A stretch of DNA of 6,102 nt from DATLCI01 sp046714215 (GCA_046714215.1 JBKKBM010000030.1:1-6102), one strand, 5' to 3'; shown: positions 1 to 5,799, numbered from the stretch's first letter. A program made the numbers and translations. Notes: generated from the letters alone by a model not told the origin.

Positions 1-2937
1 GGTGTCAGGAGTCGCGGCGGTGTCGAGCGTGAAATCGACACCCGCCTCTGTGCCCGAGGACGAGAAGTCCACAAAGTCCGGGTCGATCGCCGCTACCGTC
101 GCGACCGTGATGGAATCCCCGCCACCGGCCCCTGCGGCGGTGCATGATTCCGCATTTCCGCTCGCGTCCACGCCCAGCGGATAATTCCCCACCGAGCAGT
201 TCGTACCGTTGGCCGCCAGCGCGGTTGCCGAGGTCGCATTGCCGCTCAGGGTGCCGGTGATCGTGCCCGTGACGCTCAGTGTTCCGGCCACGGTCGTATT
301 GCCCGAAGCATCCACCCCGAATTTCTCGACCGCGTTGAGTTGTCCGGAGAAGATTTTGCCCGTGGCGGCGCTAGGCAGGTTGACCTTGAGACCACTCATC
401 GAAGTACCGAGCGGGGCGAAAGAGCCGAGATAGCCGGCGCCCGTGTTTCCCGTGGTGTCAAGGACGGACAGAATGGGGTTGATTCCAGTCGCTGTCCCGC
501 CTGTGATGGTGGCCTCTGTTCCTGCGGCTCCGGTCACAGCCAGGGATTTGAATGTACCGAGTCCACTTACCCCGGCAATACTCCACTGTTCTGTGGTTGC
601 GTTGTCTGAATAACCCTTCAGGATTGCGCCGTTGTTCACGAATGTGTTGGCACTGCCCACCTGGAAGTGCGCAATCCCGGTATTGTCCGTGACCCGGAAT
701 TCATTAGTATTGGCTGCGGTGGCCTGAACGGCAACGCTGGTCTGATTGGCGAAGACCAGAGAGTTCCCATTCTTGAAGTAATTCACTGCCCACGTGCCCG
801 TCGCTCCGTTCTTAGTGAGGGAGAGGATGGTGTGCGTGGAATCGTCCACCGTATCGCCGGAGCCGATCCACGTGCTCGGGGAGTTGCCGGCGGCCATCTT
901 GATCAAATGCGTCGGACGGTATGTGGTGCCCATGCCAGAGAAATCAATGTATGGACCAGTAACTTCTCCACTGAATGAGAGCACCCGTGAAATAGGTCTG
1001 CTGCCAGCGAGCAAGCCGGCTTCGAAGGCTGAATCCGTATTGGCGGACGATACCGTCTCCCGCTTCATGGCTATCTTGATGCCCGCCATGCGGAAACCAT
1101 AGCCCAACGGCTGTTCGATCGTGTCACCGACAGCAAACTGGGCTCCGTCCGCCACCGTGATAGTCGGATTGGCCGGGGAGGTTTCTCCTACGTTGGCGCT
1201 CATGCCGGTCACATTCGAGCCGACGAAGATCTGATATGTTCCGGTAGCCCCTGCCCCGCCCCACGCTTGACTCGCGCCCGCACCGAGGTATTCCAGGACC
1301 AGGGTAGTGTCGTTGTTGATGGAGGCGATGGGCACTACATGCTTCAACGCACCGTTCGTCTCCGAGTCCAGCGAGAAGAACAGGTTGGTCTTGATTCCAG
1401 CCCCAAACTGTACGGCCCACGCCGTTCCCGAACCTGTCACCGTGGGCGGCGTCCCGGCAATTCCGGAGATAGTTCCAGTGGAATAGATAGTCGCTGCCCG
1501 GGTGTTGATGAGCGGGCGGTCTTCGCCGAGGAATCGCGTCCCCCCAGAAGTGATGGTTAGGGTGTTGCTGTTAATGGAACTTACCGTCCCGGTCATCACG
1601 GAGTAGCCCTGCTGGGTGGCGACCCTGACTCCCACGGTGCCTTCGTCGCCCGAGGTCAATCGACTTCCCCAACTTTGGACGGTCCCGTTGACCCCTTGCG
1701 AGTCGCCGTTGGAATAGTTGTTGGTCTGTCCCGTGACCGACGTATGCTGGCCCTTGGTCCGTGAGGCCATGGTCGCGCTCAGGACGTTGTAGTTCGTCTT
1801 GGGTGAAGGAGCGGAGTTGTATCCCCCCGAAAACGGCTCCGCGTAGAGGTGCAAGGTCTGGTAGTTCTGCGGAGAATTCGGCGCAGTCGTCCAGCGGGAG
1901 CGCAGCAAGATGTCTTTACGATAAGCCTGGTTTTCCGAACCTTCATAGTTCGGGCCGACGTCGCCTCTGAGGTCCAAAACGGTCACGTTGTCGGGGATAC
2001 CGATCACGCTGTTGCCAGCGGAAGTGCTGGAGGGAACGATCAAGAGTCCCCGGTTACCAGAGAAATCAGCCGCCGCCGCGTCAATCTTCGCTCCCGGATT
2101 GGTACCGGGGAATTGGTTAGCGAACCGTATTGCCCCCAGGGTGACCGGCGTATCATTCAATCGTCCCAGCTTTAGCGTGAGCCCAGCGAGCACGTCCGCC
2201 ACCTGCAAATCCACGTAGTTCCGGTTCGTCGCATGGCCGGATGCCACTGGGTCATTCGGGATCGTGAGCGGACCGGACATGGTGTCGCCTCCCTTGTCAA
2301 CAAAACCTTGGGAGATGGCGCTGATCGCGCCGGTCACATAATCTTTGTTCACCGCCGCCACGCCACTTGCCGGCGCGGGCACCTCGGGCGATGCGGCAAA
2401 GCTCTTGACTCCGTCGATGGCCTCGCTGCCCGCTTTATGCACTACCTGTTGGTGCGTGTTGGCTACTGCCGTGTCCACGTATTGGCGGTTCACGAATTGC
2501 GCGCCTACCTGGCGTGGCACCACCGAGGCCCGGATCGCCGCGATCGTCGTGGGTGAATTCGTCGGGACTACCCAATACTCGGTGAAGGTGGTTCCATCTG
2601 CCAACTTGTAGACTGCTTTGTAAAACGTGCCACTGGGGACACCGCCTTCGTTCGGCACCAGCGCGAAGTTCACTGTGCCCTCCGCCCCGATCACGATGCT
2701 CAGCACTCCCGCCGCCACCGGCTTGTTGTCCGCCGTGTTGAATGCGGGCCAGCTCACTACGATCGTCCCCGCGGCCGGCTGCCCGTTGGCCCGGTACACC
2801 ACGTCCGTGATCGTGGTCATCGTCGGCCCCGTGGCGCTTACAGCGGAAGCCGCGCCTAGCACCATCGTCGCCATGAGCATCAGTATCAGCAAATAAAAAA
2901 GCCGCTCCAGCGAGCGGCCTTGCATTGTAGTCATCAT
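1..2937 (-). CDS. Large secreted phage-fibre-like protein, C-terminus beyond window
   Basis: The minus frame is open without a stop from ATG 2937 to the window edge, giving at least 979 residues. Residues 1-37 look like a Sec signal peptide: a short n-region with two Arg (QGRSLERL), a hydrophobic core (FYLLILMLMATMVLGAA) and a likely cut after SAVSA. Residues about 38-140 form a beta-rich module (ITDVVYRANGQPAAG ... EYWVVP) that I recall from Acidobacteriota surface proteins. Then come tail-fibre-type repeats: YVD at 153-155, YVT at 200-202, GGDTMSGPLTIP at about 216-227 and YVD at 241-243. GAKIDAAAADF at about 282-292 resembles the start of a pectate-lyase/beta-helix stalk. The rest is rich in Gly, Ser, Thr, Asn and Ala, with GVDASGN at 874 and again at 922 and a GNATSATALAANGTNC segment. 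The likely role is an extracellular or virion adhesive fibre (inferred). It starts 10 bp after the phosphatase stop with no clear Shine-Dalgarno, so translational coupling is likely. ATG 2934 and 2925 are alternative starts in the same frame. Confidence 0.8.
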   Translation of the reverse strand, partial: MMTTMQGRSLERLFYLLILMLMATMVLGAASAVSATGPTMTTITDVVYRANGQPAAGTIVVSWPAFNTADNKPVAAGVLSIVIGAEGTVNFALVPNEGGVPSGTFYKAVYKLADGTTFTEYWVVPTNSPTTIAAIRASVVPRQVGAQFVNRQYVDTAVANTHQQVVHKAGSEAIDGVKSFAASPEVPAPASGVAAVNKDYVTGAISAISQGFVDKGGDTMSGPLTIPNDPVASGHATNRNYVDLQVADVLAGLTLKLGRLNDTPVTLGAIRFANQFPGTNPGAKIDAAAADFSGNRGLLIVPSSTSAGNSVIGIPDNVTVLDLRGDVGPNYEGSENQAYRKDILLRSRWTTAPNSPQNYQTLHLYAEPFSGGYNSAPSPKTNYNVLSATMASRTKGQHTSVTGQTNNYSNGDSQGVNGTVQSWGSRLTSGDEGTVGVRVATQQGYSVMTGTVSSINSNTLTITSGGTRFLGEDRPLINTRAATIYSTGTISGIAGTPPTVTGSGTAWAVQFGAGIKTNLFFSLDSETNGALKHVVPIASINNDTTLVLEYLGAGASQAWGGAGATGTYQIFVGSNVTGMSANVGETSPANPTITVADGAQFAVGDTIEQPLGYGFRMAGIKIAMKRETVSSANTDSAFEAGLLAGSRPISRVLSFSGEVTGPYIDFSGMGTTYRPTHLIKMAAGNSPSTWIGSGDTVDDSTHTILSLTKNGATGTWAVNYFKNGNSLVFANQTSVAVQATAANTNEFRVTDNTGIAHFQVGSANTFVNNGAILKGYSDNATTEQWSIAGVSGLGTFKSLAVTGAAGTEATITGGTATGINPILSVLDTTGNTGAGYLGSFAPLGTSMSGLKVNLPSAATGKIFSGQLNAVEKFGVDASGNTTVAGTLSVTGTITGTLSGNATSATALAANGTNCSVGNYPLGVDASGNAESCTAAGAGGGDSITVATVAAIDPDFVDFSSSGTEAGVDFTLDTAATPDT
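2891..2918 (-). terminator. Intrinsic terminator inside the start of the fibre gene
   Basis: On the minus strand a perfect 7-bp stem (GCCGCTC / GAGCGGC, loop GCTG) is followed at once by TTTTTTATTT. It lies 19-46 nt inside the fibre reading frame, where it encodes part of the signal peptide (GRSLERLFYL). It could end transcripts coming from the phosphatase gene, or act as an attenuator for the fibre gene. The structure is clear; that it terminates transcription is inferred. Confidence 0.7.
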
Positions 2938-2947
2938 ATGTTTTTTC

Positions 2948-3418
2948 TTAAGTCTTGCTGGTCATCCCCTGTTTTTGACGTCCGTTCGTTCTCATGAAAT
3001 CTTCCACACTGCGTACGTAGACTTCGGCGAAATCCACCACCGGACGCAGCGTCTCCATACTCTCTTTCGCTTCTTGCAGGCTCCATCCCAGCGTGCGCAG
3101 CAGGGCCAGCGTCATCATCGGCGCCCGGTGTACGCCGGCCGCACAGTGGATGAACACCTTCGCCTGCGGGGCGCGCAGCGCCGCCAGGGCAAAATCTACA
3201 CCCCGCTGAAAAACTTCCGGGGGCTTCGGCTGGAAGTCGTCATCCACCGCGTTCCACAGCACCTCCACCCCGTAGGGCTCGGCCAGCGGCGAGTCATCGA
3301 ACTCGATCTGCATGTTGATGATGTGCGTCACGCCGGCGCGCACCACTTCCATCATTTTGGCTTCATTCCAGATGCCGCCACCGACCGCGATCTGGTCCGT
3401 CACCCATGTCATGTCCAT
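2948..3418 (-). CDS. Dual-specificity / tyrosine-type protein phosphatase
   Basis: This 156-aa protein has the size of a single compact DSP domain. It opens with a typical early strand and turn (WVTDQIAVGGGIWNEA, about 5-20), followed by GVTHIINM (29-36). It carries the cysteine-phosphatase P-loop HCAAGVHR at 91-98, with nucleophile Cys92 and phosphate-binding Arg98. The acidic run at 59-61 (DDD) is the likely general acid. The family removes phosphate from phospho-Tyr and/or phospho-Ser/Thr through a Cys-phosphate intermediate; other members act on RNA or phosphoinositides, so the substrate is open. The residue after Arg98 is Ala, where many family members have Ser or Thr. No signal peptide is seen, so it is probably cytosolic. 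I chose ATG 3418; an in-frame TTG at 3427 is too close to the GGAG to use it, and ATG 3412 is another option. It sits 64 bp after the 96-aa gene and 10 bp before the fibre gene, so all three are probably co-transcribed. Confidence 0.85.
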   Translation of the reverse strand: MDMTWVTDQIAVGGGIWNEAKMMEVVRAGVTHIINMQIEFDDSPLAEPYGVEVLWNAVDDDFQPKPPEVFQRGVDFALAALRAPQAKVFIHCAAGVHRAPMMTLALLRTLGWSLQEAKESMETLRPVVDFAEVYVRSVEDFMRTNGRQKQGMTSKT

Positions 3419-3482
3419 GCCCGGCAAGCTCCGAAATCGATACCCAAGTCGAACTGCTGACTACAAGTACGATGGCTCGATT

Positions 3483-3773
3483 CTACCCTTCCCGCCGTGA
3501 TTCCGTACTCTGCCCCGCCGACTCCCGGAGTTCCTTCAGCAGAAGGCCGGCCAGTGATTCGTCGCCTCCGCTTTGACCTGGCGCATTCTTCGTCAGGTCC
3601 AGTCCTGCCAATTCGAACAAAAACTTTGCGTGCAGGTAGCTGCCTTCCCCGGCCTTCACGATCAGGTTGCGCACCACATCCGGCGCCGCCTGGCGGATGG
3701 CTCGGTTTAACTCCCTTTCCAGGGACTCACTTCCGTCGGCTTCAATCACTTCCTGCGTCCCCATTGTGCTCAT
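3483..3773 (-). CDS. 96-aa hypothetical protein, small phage-type helical protein
   Basis: I do not recognise a named family. The N-terminal half is helical (SLERELNRAIRQAAPDVVRNLIVKAGEGSYLHAKFLFELAGLD, about 17-59). The pattern 'KA..G....AK.L.E.AG' resembles the short helical segment of DUF5681-like and terminase-small-subunit-like phage proteins, but this is a loose similarity only. The C-terminal third is polar with one more helix (ESLAGLLLKELRES) and a charged tail. ATG 3773 is chosen because GGTGGAG ends 3 nt before it; an in-frame GTG at 3782 would lie inside that ribosome binding site. Its Shine-Dalgarno directly follows the U-tract of the terminator at 3785-3813, leaving no space for its own promoter. 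It precedes the phosphatase in the same direction. Confidence 0.7.
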   Translation of the reverse strand: MSTMGTQEVIEADGSESLERELNRAIRQAAPDVVRNLIVKAGEGSYLHAKFLFELAGLDLTKNAPGQSGGDESLAGLLLKELRESAGQSTESRREG

Positions 3774-3784
3774 CGTCTCCACCC

Positions 3785-3813
3785 AATAAGAAAGGCGCAG
3801 CGAGCGCTGCGCC
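3785..3813 (-). terminator. Intrinsic terminator after the sigma-like gene
   Basis: On the minus strand, GGCGCAGC, loop GCTC, GCTGCGCC (8-bp perfect stem) is followed by TTTCTTATT. It lies 87 nt downstream of the sigma-like gene's stop and ends 11 nt before the next start at 3773. On the plus strand the same stem is followed by a T-rich run (about 3814-3827), so it might act both ways. Confidence 0.75.
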
Positions 3814-3900
3814 TTGCCTTTTTCTTTCCACCTGATTCAAGCATATCAAATTCTCCGGGGGTCCAGTGCCAACTTTCCCATGTTTATATTTACCTTGCTT

Positions 3901-4377
3901 TCAAGCACATCGCTCGATTTCACTGATTTCTCCCTCTTGACAAGTTTTTCTCGGCGGCTGCTTTCTGAAGCCAAAGGGAGTCAGCAACCCGGTTTCCAGG
4001 AAGATTTCGCTTAAACGGTCGGTCGCCTCCACCACGACCCGCGCCACACTCCGTCGTGGCCAGCCCATGATCACCGCAGCCTCGTCGTACGTATGCTCCT
4101 GCAGGATCACCCGCGCCACCACCTGCTGTGACCCCCGATCCAGTCGCTCCAGGCATCGCTCCACGTCATGCACCAAAATGACCACATCTTCGAAGCTCTG
4201 CATCCGGTATGACGTCACCTTGGCGCGGAAAAACTCCCGCCCTAGCACCGACGGCAGGCGTCCTAGTTCGATCGACATGCGAAAGTAGCGGCGCAACAGC
4301 GCCACCGTATGCCGCCGATACACACTCACCTCTGGGTTCGTGGCGTCCATCGGCTCCCCCGACCCTTGCGGCCTCAT
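3901..4377 (-). CDS. Sigma-70 region-4-like helix-turn-helix protein, probable phage transcription regulator
   Basis: This is a 158-aa protein. The C-terminal half, about 77-130, has the layout of a sigma-70 region 4 / ArpU-RinA-type helix-turn-helix: a helix with LDRGSQQVVARVILQ, then TYDEAAVIMGW and the likely recognition helix PRRSVARVVVEATDRL. The N-terminal half (YRRHTVALLRRYFRMSIELGRLPSVLGREFF, about 20-50) is basic and helical, and it lacks a recognisable region 2, so this is not a complete sigma factor. Phage proteins of this type usually activate late genes or contribute to RNA polymerase recognition; that role here is inferred. I chose ATG 4377 because it overlaps the upstream stop as ATGA and has GGAG 8 nt before it. 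ATG 4350 (MDATNPEV) has a G-rich site too and is an alternative. A longer reading back to 4509 would run through the zinc-ribbon gene in another frame and is rejected. The last 20 residues are polar and probably unstructured. Confidence 0.75.
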   Translation of the reverse strand: MRPQGSGEPMDATNPEVSVYRRHTVALLRRYFRMSIELGRLPSVLGREFFRAKVTSYRMQSFEDVVILVHDVERCLERLDRGSQQVVARVILQEHTYDEAAVIMGWPRRSVARVVVEATDRLSEIFLETGLLTPFGFRKQPPRKTCQEGEISEIERCA

Positions 4378-4562
4378 GAGACACGCTCCAAGCCAGGGGA
4401 ACGGCTGGCCGCCTTCCGTCTGCGCGATGGCAACTCGTCCATCTTTCCCTTGCACGGCCGGCAGTAGGCCCATGCCGTTCCTCCCGGACGCAGCCATAAT
4501 CCGCCACAACGCTCACAGATCTTCAACTCCAGCAGCCGCACCTTGACGCCTCGCTCTTCCAT
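4374..4562 (-). CDS. 62-aa zinc-ribbon protein
   Basis: Two CxxC knuckles, Cys16-Cys19 (CERC) and Cys34-Cys37 (CRPC), 14 residues apart, make a typical four-cysteine zinc ribbon. GGLWLRPGG sits between them. A basic tail follows (SRRRKAASR, about 46-54), suiting nucleic-acid or polymerase contact. The function is unknown; small zinc-ribbon proteins in phage early operons often act in transcription control. ATG 4562 is preferred because GAGGAG ends 3 nt before it; an in-frame GTG at 4580 would place the start upstream of that site. Its stop overlaps the start of the sigma-like gene (ATGA), so the two proteins are probably made in a coupled way and may act together. The start lies only 24 nt after the preceding terminator's U-tract. 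Confidence 0.75.
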   Translation of the reverse strand: MEERGVKVRLLELKICERCGGLWLRPGGTAWAYCRPCKGKMDELPSRRRKAASRSPGLERVS

Positions 4563-4585
4563 TAGCTCCTCATTTCTCACGCCGC

Positions 4586-4631
4586 AAATGAAAAAGCCCT
4601 GCGTAGACGCTGGCTTGCGTCTACTCAGGGC
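4586..4631 (-). terminator. Strong intrinsic terminator after the first leftward gene
   Basis: A long stem is formed by 4596-4610 and 4617-4631: 6 bp (GCCCTG/CAGGGC), one C-T mismatch, then 8 bp (GTAGACGC/GCGTCTAC), with a 6-nt loop. On the minus strand it is followed by TTTTTCATTT. It lies 50 nt beyond the stop of the 70-aa gene, directly before the zinc-ribbon gene. Confidence 0.85.
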
Positions 4632-4680
4632 TCGTTCTTCTTACGACGACCTGTTTCGGCTATTTAGTTATGACGTGCGC

Positions 4681-4893
4681 TTATCCCAACATCCTCGATT
4701 CGGGTTTCCGTTGGAAGTATCCTTCCTCGTAACCCGACTTCAAAACTTGCCCGTTCTGGACCACTACGCTCAGTCGCCCCGTGAAATGAAGGCTTTCCAG
4801 CAGGCGCTGCATCGACGCAGATAGCAACTCTGCTTCCCGTACCTTGCGGCGGAATTCCAGGAAATCCCGCTCCACCTCGCCTTGGGTATGCAT
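4681..4893 (-). CDS. 70-aa small protein, first gene of leftward operon (DUF2292-like C-terminus)
   Basis: Residues about 5-40 are helical and charged (EVERDFLEFRRKVREAELLSASMQRLLESL), probably a coiled coil. Residues 41-64 (FTGRLSVVVQNGQVLKSGYEEGYFQ) read as a two-strand hairpin with an NGQV turn. The order 'helix, then G.l.v.v.dG.v' resembles DUF2292-type small proteins, but I hold this loosely. ATG 4893 is fixed by a strong Shine-Dalgarno, GAGGTGATT, directly before it. The frame continues open upstream to 5208, but that part is antisense to the repressor gene and lies upstream of the promoter, so it is not coding. By position it matches lambda N: small, first after the operator, followed by a terminator. 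No arginine-rich RNA-binding motif like that of N is visible, so an antitermination role is only a hypothesis. Confidence 0.7.
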   Translation of the reverse strand: MHTQGEVERDFLEFRRKVREAELLSASMQRLLESLHFTGRLSVVVQNGQVLKSGYEEGYFQRKPESRMLG

Positions 4894-4914
4894 AATCACC
4901 TCATTGTATTTCTT

Positions 4915-4937
4915 TAAGTTATATAGTATGATAAGTT
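4915..4937. repeat. Direct repeat TAAGTT in the leftward leader
   Basis: TAAGTT occurs at 4915-4920 and 4932-4937, 17 bp apart, flanking the probable transcription start and overlapping the leftward -10. It may be part of a regulator site or chance in an A+T-rich stretch. Confidence 0.25.
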
Positions 4938-4962
4938 TATGCTTTGAAAAACACACTGTCAA
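4934..4962 (-). promoter_or_regulatory. Sigma-70 promoter of the leftward operon
   Basis: On the minus strand, a perfect -35 TTGACA (4962-4957), a 17-nt spacer and -10 TAAACT (4939-4934, four of six consensus bases). Transcription should start near 4927, giving a leader of about 34 nt with the GAGGTG site at 4902-4897. It is back to back with the repressor promoter, like lambda pL/pR versus pRM. Confidence 0.75.
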
Positions 4963-4969
4963 CGTTTTT
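4947..4969. promoter_or_regulatory. Candidate operator over the leftward -35
   Basis: Inverted repeat AAAAAC (4947-4952) and GTTTTT (4964-4969), 11-nt spacer, centred on 4958, so it covers the -35 hexamer of the leftward promoter. The position fits a repressor site that would switch off the leftward operon. Arms are A/T-runs, so chance is possible. Confidence 0.35.
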
Positions 4970-4990
4970 ATTTCCTTTGCGAATAAGCAC

Positions 4991-5019
4991 TTGCAGGGAA
5001 TATATCCATCTGTTATATT
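4991..5019 (+). promoter_or_regulatory. Leaderless promoter of the repressor gene
   Basis: TTGCAG (4991-4996), a 17-bp spacer and TATATT (5014-5019) form a good sigma-70 promoter. The -10 ends only 6 nt before the ATG, so the expected start of transcription (7th base after the -10) is the A of the start codon itself at 5026. No Shine-Dalgarno precedes the ATG, in agreement with a leaderless mRNA. Confidence 0.7.
4999..5019. promoter_or_regulatory. Candidate operator over the repressor -10
   Basis: Inverted repeat AATATA (4999-5004) and TATATT (5014-5019) with a 9-nt spacer, centred on 5009; its right arm is the -10 hexamer. It could let the repressor control its own gene. The arms are A+T only, so confidence is low. 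Confidence 0.35.
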
Positions 5020-5025
5020 GACCCC

Positions 5026-5742
5026 ATGAAATTCCGCGCCTTGCAGGAGAACCTGCGCAAAGTCATCCGCAAACGCATCGACGACGACCAGCTCACCGGC
5101 CTCAAACTTGCCCAGCAGACTGGCTTCCAGCAAGCCCATATTTCCAACTTTCTCAACTCCAAACGCTCCCTGAGTCTGGAGGGCATGGATAAGGTGCTCC
5201 ACGTGCAAAAGCTCTCGGTGCTCGATCTCCTCGATCCGTCCGAGATCAACAAACGTGCCAGTATCCTGCCCCCCTCCCCGGACGAGTTCGAGGACGTCCT
5301 TCTAGCAGACGGCCCCATCGCCGCCAACGAGCCCCTGGTCACTAGCAAAGACGTGAAAGACATCCTCAAGTTCAAGAAGGTGTTCCTCAAACGACTGCGC
5401 GCCGACCCCGCGTCGCCCCGCTCCGATTGGCGCCGCTTTGTCCTCATTAAAGTCGACACCCGCGACGGTATGAGCATGTATCCTCGCCTGCTGCCTGGCT
5501 CTGTTGTCCTCATCGACCGCCATTACAATTCGCTTCAGGCCTATCGCAAGAGCGAACAGAATCTATACGCGGTCAGACAAGACAACACCTGCACCGTGAA
5601 GTATGTGGAGTTAGTAGAGAGCACGCTCGTCCTGCGCCCGCACAACCAGGCGTATCCCGTTTCCGTGATCAAGGTGGAAGAGGGGAAGACCTTCGCGGAT
5701 TACATCGTCGGACGCATCTGTCACATCGCCATCGACGCCTAG
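5026..5742 (+). CDS. CI/LexA-like phage repressor: XRE helix-turn-helix plus S24 peptidase-like domain
   Basis: The 238-aa length fits a lambdoid CI-type repressor. An N-terminal helix-turn-helix at about 24-58 has LKLAQQTG as the positioning helix and QAHISNFLNS as the recognition helix. A linker (about 70-138) follows, then a C-terminal S24 fold: DGMSMYPRLLPGSVVLID at 147-164 with the nucleophile-position Ser150, and TVKYVEL with the general-base-position Lys192. VLRPHNQAYP (202-211) and IVGRICHI (227-234) match the usual end of the family. The likely role is a DNA-binding dimer that holds the leftward operon off from the A+T-rich region upstream. The Ser-Lys pair is present, yet no Ala-Gly or Cys-Gly cleavage dipeptide occurs anywhere in the protein, so RecA-stimulated self-cleavage may be absent or use another bond. 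The start is set by the frame and promoter; no ribosome binding site exists. The long minus-strand frames across this gene are shadows. Confidence 0.9.
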   Translation: MKFRALQENLRKVIRKRIDDDQLTGLKLAQQTGFQQAHISNFLNSKRSLSLEGMDKVLHVQKLSVLDLLDPSEINKRASILPPSPDEFEDVLLADGPIAANEPLVTSKDVKDILKFKKVFLKRLRADPASPRSDWRRFVLIKVDTRDGMSMYPRLLPGSVVLIDRHYNSLQAYRKSEQNLYAVRQDNTCTVKYVELVESTLVLRPHNQAYPVSVIKVEEGKTFADYIVGRICHIAIDA

Positions 5743-5767
5743 CCCGCGCAGTTTCGCTTACAATGGT

Positions 5768-5799
5768 GTTCCGGACTCCGGTTCGGAACATTTTCTTTT
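5768..5799 (+). terminator. Probable weak terminator after the repressor gene
   Basis: GTTCCG (5768-5773) pairs with CGGAAC (5784-5789) around a 10-nt loop, followed by ATTTTCTTTT. It lies 25 nt after the repressor stop, and its T-run abuts the GGAG of the next gene. The short stem and large loop suggest partial read-through. A TACAAT at 5759-5764 could be a -10 element but has no convincing -35. Confidence 0.5.

Noticed and set aside
1124..1420. 98-aa minus-strand frame within the fibre gene
   Set aside because: It lies in a different frame of the same strand as the fibre gene, with Arg/Gly-rich composition typical of a shadow.
2..2611. Many plus-strand frames of 60-108 aa across the left half
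   Set aside because: All are antisense to the fibre frame, which is open for 979 codons and has fibre repeats. They are short, overlap in several frames and have low-complexity composition.
2975..3460. 161-aa plus-strand frame opposite the phosphatase
   Set aside because: It is His/Arg-rich antisense of a gene with a clear P-loop motif, with no plausible start signal.
3814..3900. Possible leftward promoter with TTGGCA and TATGCT-like hexamers
   Set aside because: Spacing is about 21 nt or the -10 is poor, so I could not support a promoter here.
4378..4509. N-terminal extension of the sigma-like protein to 202 aa
   Set aside because: It would cover most of the zinc-ribbon gene in another frame. 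The ATGA overlap with GGAG 8 nt before it gives a better start at 4377.
4894..5208. Upstream extension of the 70-aa gene's frame, giving 175 aa from 5208
   Set aside because: The extension is antisense to the repressor gene and runs through both promoters. The ATG at 4893 has a strong Shine-Dalgarno.
5013..5513. 166-aa minus-strand frame across the repressor gene
   Set aside because: It is a shadow rich in Ser and Arg with no domain pattern and no ribosome binding site. The plus-strand frame has clear helix-turn-helix and S24 motifs.
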